Assembly: GCA_963824805.1 (NCBI GenBank)
Contig: CAWGQZ010000016.1
Location: forward strand, 1 to 64,000
Length of the DNA: 64,000 nucleotides
From: DATBAT01 sp963824805
GTDB lineage: Bacteria; Acidobacteriota; Terriglobia; Terriglobales; Acidobacteriaceae
Direction: 5' to 3'
The translations under genes were made by a program, and so were the position numbers. Positions 48,056 through 57,543 of this stretch are shown here, piece by piece. Every line of letters starts with the position of its first letter. The first letter of the stretch is position 1. The notes under the pieces were generated by a model, which was not told the DNA's origin, ran no database searches, and saw only the letters and a list, made by a program, of their open reading frames with translations.

Positions 48056-49273
48056 TTGACCAACGTTGGGCACATCATTTTCACCTTCCAGGAAAACCGG
48101 TCGTTCGATAACTACTTTGGCGTGATGAATCAATACCGGACCAGTCAAGGCGTGAACGACAATGCGGTCGACGGCCTGCCGCTCAACCAGGCGCTTCTCG
48201 ACATTTCAGGAAACCCGGTTAAGCCATTTCACTTCCAGACCGAATGTCATGAAAACACCCAACCCAGCTGGAATGCCAGCCACGTCGACTATGACAACGG
48301 GTTGATGGACAATTTCATGAAGACCGGTAATTTCTTTACCTCGCCGTCAACGCTCGATCCGAACGGCACTCGGACCATGGGTTATTACGACTGGACGGAC
48401 CTCCCGTACTACTATTCGCTGGCATTCCAGTTCGCAACCAGTGATCGTTTCTTCTCGTCCCTCATGGGCCCAACCGGCGCCAATCGCGCTTACTCCTTCG
48501 CCGGGACGTCCCTCGGGTTTGTGAGTGATCCCCAGCCTCCCAGCGGCGGCCTGCCCAATCTGACGATTTTCGATTTGCTCGACCAGGCGGGCATTTCCTG
48601 GCGCTATTACTTCCAGAATGCCACGCCTGAGTGGATTACGGCCTGGTCGGTTTACAACACGGACAGCAATAAGGTTGTGCCCATGAGCGCCTACTTCGAC
48701 GACATCAAGAATGAGGCGACGTTCCCCCAGGTTGTTTTCATCGAGGAGAACGGAAATCTGGACGAACATCCCAAGCCGAATCCAGGAACCAACACTCCCG
48801 GACAGAACATACAAAACGGGGCCAAGAATATGGCAGGCATCATCGGCTCGCTGATGGCCAGTCCTGCGTGGAAATCCTCCGTCTTCATACTCGCCTACGA
48901 CGAAGGCGGCGGAATGCGCGATCACGTGGTTCCCCCCAATATGACGCAACCCGACGGCTATCCACCGGCGATTACTTCCACCGACCAACCCGGCATATTT
49001 AATCAGGCTGGTTTCCGGGTACCGTTTGTGGTGGTCTCCCCCTGGACGGGTCCCCACCTTGTTTCGCACATAAACCGCGATCACACGTCCATCTTGAAGT
49101 TGATCGAAACCAGATTCAGTCTTCCTCCGCTCACTGCTCGCGACGATGCAGCCGACAACATGACCGAGTTCTTCAATTTTCAATCACCATCGTGGATGAC
49201 TCCACCCACCCTTCCGGTTCAGCCCACGAATGGGGTCTGCGATTTAGCTTTGGAGAAGGCACCCGGGCAATGA
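48056..49273 (+). CDS. Phosphoesterase-family domain (phospholipase C / acid phosphatase AcpA-like)
   Basis: An uninterrupted 405-residue domain. VGHIIFTFQENRSFDNYFG matches the conserved opening of the phosphoesterase family (phospholipase C and acid phosphatases), with the ENRSFDxYFG metal/catalytic motif. FHFQTECHENTQPSWNASHVDYDNG, PTGANRAYSFAGTS, VVFIEENGNLDEHPKP and FILAYDEGGGMRDHVVPP are later conserved blocks with the expected Asp/Glu/His ligands. These enzymes hydrolyse phosphodiesters or phosphomonoesters outside the cytoplasm. The listed TTG start is only where the frame opens; the true protein begins at 45235 and carries IPT and carbohydrate-binding modules. Its stop overlaps the xylanase start (ATGA). 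Confidence 0.85.
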   Translation: MTNVGHIIFTFQENRSFDNYFGVMNQYRTSQGVNDNAVDGLPLNQALLDISGNPVKPFHFQTECHENTQPSWNASHVDYDNGLMDNFMKTGNFFTSPSTLDPNGTRTMGYYDWTDLPYYYSLAFQFATSDRFFSSLMGPTGANRAYSFAGTSLGFVSDPQPPSGGLPNLTIFDLLDQAGISWRYYFQNATPEWITAWSVYNTDSNKVVPMSAYFDDIKNEATFPQVVFIEENGNLDEHPKPNPGTNTPGQNIQNGAKNMAGIIGSLMASPAWKSSVFILAYDEGGGMRDHVVPPNMTQPDGYPPAITSTDQPGIFNQAGFRVPFVVVSPWTGPHLVSHINRDHTSILKLIETRFSLPPLTARDDAADNMTEFFNFQSPSWMTPPTLPVQPTNGVCDLALEKAPGQ

Positions 49274-50382
49274 CTCGGAGCAAGGTTTCCACGGTTATTA
49301 CCAGACGACAGGCTTTTAAGCTGATTGCAGCCGCCGCGGTCGCCGGAGCTGCGCACGCTTGGTCGAGCCCGGCAATGGCGGACACAGCAGCAGGCTTGTC
49401 ATTGGGCCAAATCGCGCAGCAGAAGGGTCTCCTGTATGGATCGACGGTTGGCAAAGGATTTCTGGTGCAAGATCCCGGATACGCCGATCTGGTAGCTCAC
49501 CAGTGCAAGATCGTGGTGCCGGAAACGGAAATGAAATGGAAAGCTTTGCGGCCTCGGCCGGACAGCTTCGTTTTTGATAACGCTGATTGGATTCTAAATT
49601 GGGCGCAATCTCACAGCATACAAGTTCGCGGAACCGCCCTGGTATGGCACGAAGCACTACCGTCTTGGTTCGAGAGCTACGCCAATCAAGGCAATGCACG
49701 CGATCTGATAGTGAACCATATTCGGACGGTGCTCCATCACTACGCCGGCAAAATTCATTCCTGGGACGTCGTGAATGAGGGATTAACCGAGCGCGGCTAT
49801 CGTGACACGCCGTGGTTACGCCTGCTAGGACCGGAATACATGGAGATAGCGTTTCAGACGGCGGCGGAAGCGGACCCCAAAGCTATTCGTACCTATAACG
49901 ACATGTACGTCGAGGAAGCGAACAACGATACGAAACGACTTGAAGTATTAAAGCTACTCAAACAACTGCTGGCCAAAAATGTTCCCGTACAAGCTCTTGG
50001 CATTCAGGCTCACCTGCGTTGGGATATGGGCCAGTTCGATGCAAAAAAGGTCCGCGATTTCTTACGGCAGGTCTCGGATCTGGGACTTCAGGTTTTCATC
50101 ACTGAGCTGGACTTACGAGATCACGATAGCGACAAGGAACTTTCCGCTCGGGACCGTTCGATTGCAGGCTTTTATTACGACTTTCTCTCCGGCATCCTGG
50201 AGGAAAAGTCGGTGAAAGTGGTGATATCGTGGGGTCTAACGGACCGGTACACTTGGCTCACGAACCAGGCCCCACGTTCTGATAGGCAACCGGTACGGCC
50301 CCTGATTTTCAGCGACAATCTGGAACGGAAGCCGGCCTTTGACGCATTTAAGAACGCTTTTGAGCATATGGGAGCGCGCTAA
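49270..50382 (+). CDS. GH10 endo-1,4-beta-xylanase
   Basis: 370 residues, glycoside hydrolase family 10. The N-terminus TRRQAFKLIAAAAVAGAAHAWSSPAMA looks like a Tat-type signal peptide (RRQ plus hydrophobic stretch). VPETEMKWKALRP, VRGTALVWHEALPSWF, the acid/base glutamate in HSWDVVNEGL, and the nucleophile glutamate in VFITELDLRDHD are all in family order, with ISWGLTDRYTWL near the end. It cleaves beta-1,4-xylan-like backbones. ATG 49270 overlaps the phosphoesterase stop, so the two are co-translated. Beside EPS genes it may trim the cell's own polysaccharide rather than plant xylan (inference). Confidence 0.92.
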   Translation: MTRSKVSTVITRRQAFKLIAAAAVAGAAHAWSSPAMADTAAGLSLGQIAQQKGLLYGSTVGKGFLVQDPGYADLVAHQCKIVVPETEMKWKALRPRPDSFVFDNADWILNWAQSHSIQVRGTALVWHEALPSWFESYANQGNARDLIVNHIRTVLHHYAGKIHSWDVVNEGLTERGYRDTPWLRLLGPEYMEIAFQTAAEADPKAIRTYNDMYVEEANNDTKRLEVLKLLKQLLAKNVPVQALGIQAHLRWDMGQFDAKKVRDFLRQVSDLGLQVFITELDLRDHDSDKELSARDRSIAGFYYDFLSGILEEKSVKVVISWGLTDRYTWLTNQAPRSDRQPVRPLIFSDNLERKPAFDAFKNAFEHMGAR

Positions 50383-50447
50383 GCGCATCCAAATCCCTTG
50401 TCTGAAACGGGTTTCAGGCGATCGATTAGAATCGTTCGCCAATTTCG

Positions 50448-51635
50448 ATGAAAAGCATAGAAGACTGTCAGGAGTCAGGTCGAGAAGAGGTACGCCGCTG
50501 CCGGGAGAACTCTGGCAGACGTGAATCGTCCTCACTTGGTGAAGTGACAATCGGGAGGTATTGGTGGTTTTGGCTTCGCCGGATGGCTTGGCAAAATCCG
50601 CACCTCGTGGCGGTCATTTTGCTTCTACCGGGCTACGCTGCCGGGATCCTCAAACAGTTCAAGCTTCTCCGCAAACAAGCGACCGCGGTTCTGGAATTCC
50701 GCGAGCGCCTTCTATTTTTGTCCGGTGCCGTAGCCGAAGCCGGTGGGTGGGAGAAGTTCCGGCGTGAATTCGCCATCCGTCTCCCAGTCCTTTGCTATCA
50801 CCACGTGGGAACAAAACTCTCGGGCAGCTGGCCTATTCTTACCGTGTCAACCGAGGTTTTTACGAGGCAGATCCGATGGCTGGCGGAACAAGGTTACACC
50901 GGGATCCATGCCAACGATTGGCTGGATTGGGTACATTTCGGAAAACTGCTCCCGGAAAAACCGATTCTAATAACATTCGACGACGGCTATTCCGATCTTC
51001 TGCAGAATGCATTTCCGGTACTTAAAGCAAACAATTACAAGTCGACCATGTTTGTGGTTTCGCAATATATCGGCGGCCCTGGCAACTGGCCTTCTCCCCT
51101 GGGCTACACCGGCCGGCCACTGATGACTGCCGAACAAATTCTAGAACTGGCGCGCGACGGGGTTGAAATTGGTGCTCATTCACGGACCCATCGTGATCTT
51201 CGAAATCTATTGCCTGACGAATTGAAAGCAGAACTTACCCTTTGCCGCGAGGAGCTGTCCACCCTCGTGGGTACTCCAGTCAATACGCTGGCTTATCCGT
51301 TCGGTTATCACAACGCGTCGGTACGAGACTGCGCGGGCAAGATTTACGACATCGCGTTCAGCTCCACTCCCGGATTGAATGTCTGGCGCAGTGACCGATC
51401 GCAATTGCGCCGGATGTTTGTTCACCGCAGCCGGGTTAACTTTTTCCTGCAGGTAAAGTTCGGACTCGACCTATGCGCCGCTTTCCGGTTTTTGAAGAGC
51501 CGCGCAGGTCGCTGGATAGCAAGTATTTTTAGCCCCGGTGTGCCCAAACCTGCCCAGCATTCTCCTCTTTCGACCTGGAATCTTAAACAACCATCATCTG
51601 GTCTCCCCCAAGGTGGCGTACCCGATAGCCACTAG
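50448..51635 (+). CDS. Polysaccharide deacetylase 2 with N-terminal membrane segment
   Basis: 395 residues as listed. A hydrophobic stretch near residues 50-70 (HLVAVILLLPGYAAGILKQF) may anchor it in the membrane. The NodB domain has LPVLCYHHVG, LITFDDGYSDLLQNAFPVL (catalytic Asp pair), IGAHSRTHRDLRNL (His motif) and LAYPFGYHN. It would deacetylate amino sugars in the polysaccharide. The N-terminal 40 residues are poorly conserved in character, so a later start is possible. It differs clearly from the deacetylase at 19985. Confidence 0.83.
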   Translation: MKSIEDCQESGREEVRRCRENSGRRESSSLGEVTIGRYWWFWLRRMAWQNPHLVAVILLLPGYAAGILKQFKLLRKQATAVLEFRERLLFLSGAVAEAGGWEKFRREFAIRLPVLCYHHVGTKLSGSWPILTVSTEVFTRQIRWLAEQGYTGIHANDWLDWVHFGKLLPEKPILITFDDGYSDLLQNAFPVLKANNYKSTMFVVSQYIGGPGNWPSPLGYTGRPLMTAEQILELARDGVEIGAHSRTHRDLRNLLPDELKAELTLCREELSTLVGTPVNTLAYPFGYHNASVRDCAGKIYDIAFSSTPGLNVWRSDRSQLRRMFVHRSRVNFFLQVKFGLDLCAAFRFLKSRAGRWIASIFSPGVPKPAQHSPLSTWNLKQPSSGLPQGGVPDSH

Positions 51636-51687
51636 ACGTTCTTGCAAGAAACCTGGGAACCAAATCCCTTTCAGTGGATGTGAAGAC

Positions 51688-52803
51688 ATGCATTCTGTTG
51701 CCATCAACTCCGATCTCCCTGACCTGCCGACGCGGGTCCGGAGAGTGGGAGATGAGTTTATTTCGCGGCTGGGATTGAAAGCCTCGCAGGCGCAGCCTTT
51801 TGAGGTGCGAATCGCGCCTACACGCCAAAAAAGCATCCACGAGACTGCGATCGTAGAAGTTGTCGGTGGGATGAATTTGTTCCGCTGCTTTGTTAAAGGG
51901 AACATTCCAAACTATCAGGGCGGGCAGGATTTAGAGGCCGAGTATCAGACTTTGGCAAAGATTGGGGGCAAAATATCCGATCTGAATCAGCAAACCCGAT
52001 CTCCACGCGCATTGGCGTTCTTTCCATCCGAAGAACTTATGTTTTTAGAGCTGGTAGAAGGGCGAACTCTGAAGTCAATACTGTTCGATTTGCGACCCAG
52101 CAAACATGATCTTGGCTGCCTCCTTGATCTGACGGGGGAATGGCTTGCCCACTTTCATCGCATAACTCAAGTTGGCGAAGGAAACCCTTTCGATTGGCTG
52201 GAAGAACAATTTGAGCTTGAAAGAGTGCGGCAAGCATTCTGTAATTGCTCGGTTTCCGGGCTCTACGATTCTGCGGTAAGCATGATTCGGCAATACCGGA
52301 GACGCAATCCAAATTTTCGCCGTCCGGTATGCCAAACTCACGGAGAGTTCACCCCTCTGCACGTTCTCGTGAACGAGGCGGCGATTTACGTCATTGATTT
52401 TGGTTCGGTTCACCAGGCCTTTCCCTATGAGGACGTGGCGCTGTTTACGACCTTCTATGAAGGCCTCCAGCCATGGCGTCGAGCCACCGGCCTTTTCCGC
52501 ATGCCCTTCTGCCAGCAGAAGCAACGTTTCCTGCGCTCCTATTTACAGCACTACAAGCAGGAGGATGCCCCTGAGGACGAAATCGTGGCTAGCTTTTTCC
52601 GGATCATTTCCATGGCGCGACATGAAGTTCCCTGGGAACGGGCACCGAAAAGCTGGGCCGATCGGGGCTATTTGAAGTTTGGACGAAGCTGGATGCGACG
52701 CCGGTTTGCCGCGATGGTGCGCCAAGAGTTAAATGATTTACAAATTCTCGCTGATGCCGACGAAAATCGACGGCAGTCACGGGTTCAACCGCTTTTAGCG
52801 TAG
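51688..52803 (+). CDS. APH-like kinase with variant catalytic loop
   Basis: About 371 residues with an aminoglycoside-phosphotransferase/LPS-kinase-like fold: FRCFVKGN (likely nucleotide-lobe lysine), LEAEYQTLAKIGGK, LMFLELVEGRTLKSI hinge, then the catalytic loop QTHGEFTPLHVLV and metal motif VYVIDFGSVHQAFPYED-like (seen as IYVIDFGSV). The usual HGDxxxxN is replaced by HGExxxxH, so the catalytic Asp is Glu and the metal Asn is His. It may still be active or may be a pseudokinase. ATG 51688 is chosen; an upstream frame to 51538 overlaps the deacetylase gene. It is the last plus-strand gene before a hairpin at 52812. Confidence 0.72.
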   Translation: MHSVAINSDLPDLPTRVRRVGDEFISRLGLKASQAQPFEVRIAPTRQKSIHETAIVEVVGGMNLFRCFVKGNIPNYQGGQDLEAEYQTLAKIGGKISDLNQQTRSPRALAFFPSEELMFLELVEGRTLKSILFDLRPSKHDLGCLLDLTGEWLAHFHRITQVGEGNPFDWLEEQFELERVRQAFCNCSVSGLYDSAVSMIRQYRRRNPNFRRPVCQTHGEFTPLHVLVNEAAIYVIDFGSVHQAFPYEDVALFTTFYEGLQPWRRATGLFRMPFCQQKQRFLRSYLQHYKQEDAPEDEIVASFFRIISMARHEVPWERAPKSWADRGYLKFGRSWMRRRFAAMVRQELNDLQILADADENRRQSRVQPLLA

Positions 52804-52811
52804 GCAAGTGC

Positions 52812-52844
52812 GGCAAGAGCAGGGACATGGTACCCGCTCTTGCC
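52812..52844. terminator. Hairpin between convergent genes, possible bidirectional terminator
   Basis: GGCAAGAGC (52812-52820) pairs with GCTCTTGCC (52836-52844), with an inner GGG/CCC. It lies between the stop at 52803 and the convergent stop at 52862. There is no real T-run after the stem on either strand, so it may act with Rho or only protect mRNA ends. Confidence 0.5.
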
Positions 52845-52861
52845 CTTGAATCGCCGGGCTG

Positions 52862-54346
52862 CTAGGGGTGAACGCTGACGGCGACGACGGAATAGGCCGG
52901 TACCGCCACGGTCGTGGAGTAGCCTCCCGAAATCGAACCCAGCGTTATTGATTTGGAAGTGATTTTTGGATTCGACGCATTGAGCAAGTAGCTCGTACCC
53001 TTCGCCGAAGCAATGCCAGGATTTCTGGCTACCACCTGCACCGCTGAGTAGTTGGTTCCGGTTGGGTTGATAACGACGATCGCATCCTTAGCCGTGGTAA
53101 AGAATGCGGTCGCCAGCAATCCCGAAGTAGTGTTGGCCGACGACACCGAGGTCGCCATGTAGGCTCCGGTTGAAAGGCCAAGATATGAGGGCGAAGCAAT
53201 TAGATTGAATGCGTAGTACTGGGGATACGGGCTCAGGGTTGAGGCGTTGCAATCCATCGCCGAATTGTAGGTTCCAGTAATGCAGAAATACGGCGCCTGG
53301 CTACCGGCAAAATAGTACATCCTCGGCACAATGTTAGAGCCCGCATACATCGAATTCAGGAAATCGGCAATGGCGACCGTATTCCACAATGGACCGTAGG
53401 TCGCATGGTTCCGGCAACAGTCTTTCATGAAGGCCCAGTTATTGTTGTACTCGGTTATGTAGATCGGGGTGTGGCCAGCATTGGGCTGCGAACCGGCGCG
53501 CACTAAGTTATAAATTTTCTTGTAGTAATAGAGCTCGCCCTTGGTAGCCGATTGTGTAACCGAATAGAGCGTATTCCAGGTCATCCCCTGCTGAATATCA
53601 GTCTGCCCCGTCAGATACATGTGGAAGCTGACGAAGTCCACATAAGGTGCGGTGCCGGAATTCGAAAGCAAAGCCGGAATCCACTTCGGGGCGAGATTGA
53701 GGATGGAAATTGTGGGGCCGCCAATCCGGATGGTGGCACCGTCCCGCGACGCCTGCCCCTTCATCGCCGAAGCCGCTGCAGCATAGAGTGCAAGGTATTT
53801 CGACAAGCGCAAATCGTCAGTGTTTCCTGAAACGCAAAATGACGATTGGATTTCCGGCTCATTCCAGATCTCGTAGTCAATGACCCACCCGGGATAAACC
53901 TTGTCGAAGTGAGCAACGTAGGAAGCTGCTAGCTGGGCCCACTTGTTCACGTCCGTCGGGGCCGCCCATTGGGGGTCACCACTGCCACACGGATTGGGAC
54001 TCGCCCGCAGCCATGAGGGCGTTCCACTCATCACGATAAGTGGGTGCATGCCCGAAGGAGCGATCATCTTCATATACCAATCGATCGAAGACCAGTTGGC
54101 GGTGGTAGTCGCATAGATCTGCGCGATATTCGCCATCTTGCGAGTTTGCGTTAATCCTGCCTGCTTGATTTGGGAAATCGAATTGGTGTTCTGCAAGCTT
54201 GCCAGGTTAATTCCAAGAGAATTTGCAAACACTCTCTTGGACGAGTAATTCCGGTTACCGAAGTCGGCAGTAACTGTCTGAGCCGAGGCCAATGAAACGA
54301 AGCACGCCAACAAAACCAAACACCTTGAAGCAGGGGAAAACCGCAT
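52862..54346 (-). CDS. Secreted GH39-like glycoside hydrolase 1
   Basis: 494 residues with a signal peptide (CLVLLACFVSLASAQ). The central TIM-barrel region has SLGINLASLQNTNSISQIKQAG, VIDYEIWNEPEIQSSF with the NEP acid/base glutamate, FVSFHMYLTG, and PIYITEYNNNW with the likely nucleophile glutamate. This is the clan GH-A layout of GH39 and related families (beta-xylosidase, alpha-iduronidase). A beta-sandwich-like C-terminal domain follows (DAIVVINPTGTNYSAVQVV, AYSVVAVSVHP). It has no binding modules, unlike its paralogue at 54804. It may cut EPS glycosidic bonds. The assignment to GH39 rather than a neighbouring clan A family is tentative. Confidence 0.75.
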   Translation of the reverse strand: MRFSPASRCLVLLACFVSLASAQTVTADFGNRNYSSKRVFANSLGINLASLQNTNSISQIKQAGLTQTRKMANIAQIYATTTANWSSIDWYMKMIAPSGMHPLIVMSGTPSWLRASPNPCGSGDPQWAAPTDVNKWAQLAASYVAHFDKVYPGWVIDYEIWNEPEIQSSFCVSGNTDDLRLSKYLALYAAAASAMKGQASRDGATIRIGGPTISILNLAPKWIPALLSNSGTAPYVDFVSFHMYLTGQTDIQQGMTWNTLYSVTQSATKGELYYYKKIYNLVRAGSQPNAGHTPIYITEYNNNWAFMKDCCRNHATYGPLWNTVAIADFLNSMYAGSNIVPRMYYFAGSQAPYFCITGTYNSAMDCNASTLSPYPQYYAFNLIASPSYLGLSTGAYMATSVSSANTTSGLLATAFFTTAKDAIVVINPTGTNYSAVQVVARNPGIASAKGTSYLLNASNPKITSKSITLGSISGGYSTTVAVPAYSVVAVSVHP

Positions 54347-54803
54347 TTTTCAAAACCTCACTTTGAATAACAACAATGCAGACGAAGTGTTTCCGTCCCC
54401 GCATGTGGAACAGGCAGAGATGTAGCAACCACGTTGCAACAGCTGTTTTTAATTCGCTGCCAAGAACTGGGGTGGTCGTGAATTGACAATTGGATCTTCG
54501 CCTTTCCGGCGAAAAATCCAGGATTGGAGCGAGACTCCGTTTCGCTGACGAAGTCGATTCAAGACGAAGTGAGGAGAATTGTTGGCATTATGAAACCGTT
54601 TGCATCTACACGCAATCGGGTAGAACACTTAAGAACAAGTTCGTAGCATTACCGAAGTTTTATCCGGATATCCCCCGAGCATATCAAGAAATAAAGAAAT
54701 ACTAAAGAAATAAAGAGGGCCAAACTTCTCGGGCCCTCTTTCCGCTTCACGTCGGTTAGAGTGAACTCTCGTTGGTGTTGTTCACTCGTCTTTGCTAAGC
54801 GCT
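54347..54803. other. Intergenic region between the two GH39-like genes
   Basis: About 450 bases. I see no supported gene; a 71-codon frame at 54490-54705 lacks any recognisable feature. It holds the promoter of the 54346 gene, a short inverted repeat GCAAC-CAC-GTTGC at 54425-54437, and the terminator of the next minus-strand gene (54712-54741). Confidence 0.5.
54712..54741 (-). terminator. Intrinsic terminator of the second GH39-like gene
   Basis: AAAGAGGGCC (54712-54721) and GGCCCTCTTT (54732-54741) form a perfect 10-bp stem. On the minus strand it is followed by a T-rich tract (CTTTATTTCTTTAG), about 63 bases after the corrected stop at 54804. Confidence 0.75.
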
Positions 54804-57304
54804 TTAGTGAATTTGCAGGCTGGCATCGTCAAACCTCAGCGGTTGTAGCCGTCGTACTTTGGTATACCTCGGCATAAAACCTGACGAAAGCCTTACCCGC
54901 AGGGACAACGAACGAGCGCTGCTGGTGGGTCCAAACGCCTTTTGTCGCCTGTGCCGGAACGGCAGTCACATAGACTGGCTGCTTCTTGCTGGCGTCAGTC
55001 AACTCGATGGACCAGCGTCCCATGCCATCTCCAGTAGCGCCGTAAGCCCAGCCGCCAAACGTGATTGTCTGTCCGGCCGTCACGGGGAAATACACTGCGT
55101 TGTCCATGGCGTCCACCGCAAATATTTCAGGATGCGTTGTGGCAGAAGCCTTGAGCTCAATGTACCTGCTGCCGGAATGCGCGCTGCCAGCCAGGGCCGG
55201 GGCTGTACCATCCGACGCACTGCGGAACGCCCACCCAGCCGCACCGGACTCGAATCCGGAGTTCTGGATGGATTCCACTCGCGCTATTTGCGTCGCTTGT
55301 GAAGTTCCGCCCGAGCTATTGCTTACGGTCAGTTTCACCGTAAAGTTGCCAGCAGCATTGTAAGTGTGAGTCGTCTTGGTGGAGGCGGCTACGGTGACTC
55401 CGTCCCCGAACGCAATGTTGCGCGAGCGTGATCGTCCCGGAACTCTGCGAGGAATCTGCGGATATTTGCAAGGGTGCCGTGCCGAGAGCCGGCAGCAAGG
55501 TAAGTCCCGCTTTCGGAGCCGCTGCTGTGGCTGCGGACACAGTCACCGTCTTCGTTGTAGTTGAGGTCAATCCTGCACTGTCGGTTAAGGTCAATTTCAC
55601 CAGAAACGTGCCGGCCGAAGTGTACGAGTGCGTTGCCGCCACCGCGTTCGACGCAGAGCCATCCCCGAAAGAGATAGACCGGGAAACGATGTTCCCTGAC
55701 CCTGCAGCGGAACTGGCAGAGGAATCAGCCGATACTTGTAACGGTGCAGTACCGGATTGCGGTGTCACCGACAGCAAGGCGTTTGGCGATGCCGCGGGTG
55801 TAGATCCAGTAATTGCGAGCGCTACAACGGAATAGGCCGGAACATCGAAAGTGGCTGTGGCTCCTGCACTCCCATTGGAGAGAACCAAAGACCGCGTGTT
55901 GATCTGCCCATGCGCGGAGTCCAGAAGGTGCAAACTACCCTGCAATGTTCCATACCCACTATTCTTCGCTACGGTTGTGACCTGGGTATAGTTGGTGCCC
56001 GTCGGATTGATGATCACAATGGCGTCGCTCTTCGCGGTGTAAAACGCAGTCGCCATCAATCCCGATTGTGTCGTTGCAGGGCTTACTGAAGCAGCCATGC
56101 GGCCACCTTCTTCCAGACCCAGATAACTGCTGCTGGCCAACAACTGGTAGGCGTAGTACTGCGGGTAGGGTTCCATGGACGAAGCGTTGCAGTCCATGGC
56201 CGAATTCCACGTTCCGAACATGCAGAACGGAGGCATGGTGCCCGCAAAGTAGTACATCCGCCCTGGAACATTGGAGCCCGTGTAGGCCGAATTCAGCAAA
56301 TCAGCGACTGTAGCCGCATTCCATAACGGGGCGTAAACCGGACTGTTCCGGCAGCAATCGCGACTGAAAGACCAGTTGGTATTGAACTCAGTCAAGTAGA
56401 CAGGTGTGGTGGCGGCGTTGGGCTGCAATCCCTTCTTAACCAATGCGGAGATCTGCGAGTAATCGAAGGGCAGTCCGTTGGTGAGCGATTGATGCCGCGT
56501 ATAGAGCGAGCTCCAAGTCATGCCGGCGCTGATCTCGCTGGCGCCGGTGGGATAGTAGTGGAAACTGATGAAATCGACATTGGGAGCGGTCTGCGGGTTA
56601 GAAACCAGCGCTCCAACCCATTCGGGGACAAGCGACATACGCGAGATCGTCGGCCCTCCGATGCGGATGGTCACCCCATCCTGCTGGGCGGCGGCGCGCA
56701 TTGCATTGGCCGCGGCCGCATACAAGGAAAGGTAGGTGCGCAGCCGGATAGCATCTGTGTCACCTACCACGCAAAAAGACGTCTGCAGTTCCGGTTCGTT
56801 CCAAATTTCGTAATCGGCGACCAGTCCGGGGTACATCTGATCGAGGTGGGTTACATACGATGCTGCGATGGTTGCCCATTGGCTCACATTCGTAGGCGCC
56901 GCCAGTTGCGGCGAGTTCTTATTGGCGCATGGCGTAGGCGACGGTTGTAACCACGGAGGACTGTCTGTCAGCACAATGATCGGGTGGACATTGGCCGCAC
57001 GGGCTTGGTCCATAGACCAGTCCAACTGGCTCCAATTCGGGGTCCGGGTGGCATAAACAAACGAAATATTGCCGATTCTACGTCCCTGAGTAATGCCTGC
57101 TTGCGTTAATTGGGCAACTGTACTGGCATTTTTGAACGACGCCAGATTGGTTCCAAACATGGAAGCTGGAATGCGAGCAGTATTATTCGCGCGGTTGGCG
57201 AAGTCGGCTGTCACGGTGGCGGTTTGGGCTTTGAGTTGCGGCGAGGGGATGGTCGAAAGGATTAGGGTCAGTACGACGCAATACAGAATGGACTTTAAAT
57301 GCAT
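54804..57304 (-). CDS. Secreted GH39-like hydrolase 2 with PKD and carbohydrate-binding modules (two frameshifts)
   Basis: Paralogue of the 54346 gene with the same signal peptide and barrel: FGTNLASFKNASTVAQLTQAG, VADYEIWNEPELQTSF, VYLTEFNTNWSF. After the C-terminal sandwich come two PKD-like domains (TPQSGTAPLQVSADSS ... SFGDGSASNAV ... TFLVKLTLTD). The frame breaks at about 55425 (extra base; LA / NIAFGDGVT) and the second PKD continues into a carbohydrate-binding-like module (NSGFESGAAGWAF ... TFGGWAYGATGDGMGRWSIE). A second extra base at about 54830 ('gctgagg') hides the last residues TARFDDASLQIH, so the true stop is at 54804 rather than 54829. The joined protein is about 833 residues. 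The last module is also found in the phosphoesterase at 45235. Confidence 0.75.
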
Positions 57305-57543
57305 AGGTTTGGCCGGGGAATACTGCGGTTTATGTAGCTTTTAATCACAGGCAAATTTTCCCATCACGAGGGCAGAGAGTTCCAGATAACGAAGGCTGCT
57401 TGGGAACGTTGTTCCAGAAGCCCCCGCTTTGGTCCTGATTACCTGTCTACGTATTGCACCTTAGTGACGTTTGCCAAAGCCTGCAGAGCATGATTTATCA
57501 ACGAGTTGAGCCAATAACATCATTCGCCACATGATTCATCCTT
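57305..57543. other. Divergent promoter region
   Basis: About 240 bases between the second GH39-like gene (-) and the acyltransferase gene (+). No gene is visible, and no clear consensus promoter or sigma-54 site could be placed. Confidence 0.4.

Noticed and set aside
54490..54705. 71-codon plus-strand frame ending just before the hairpin
   Set aside because: TTG start, no ribosome site, no recognisable feature. The hairpin with its T-rich side fits the minus-strand gene.
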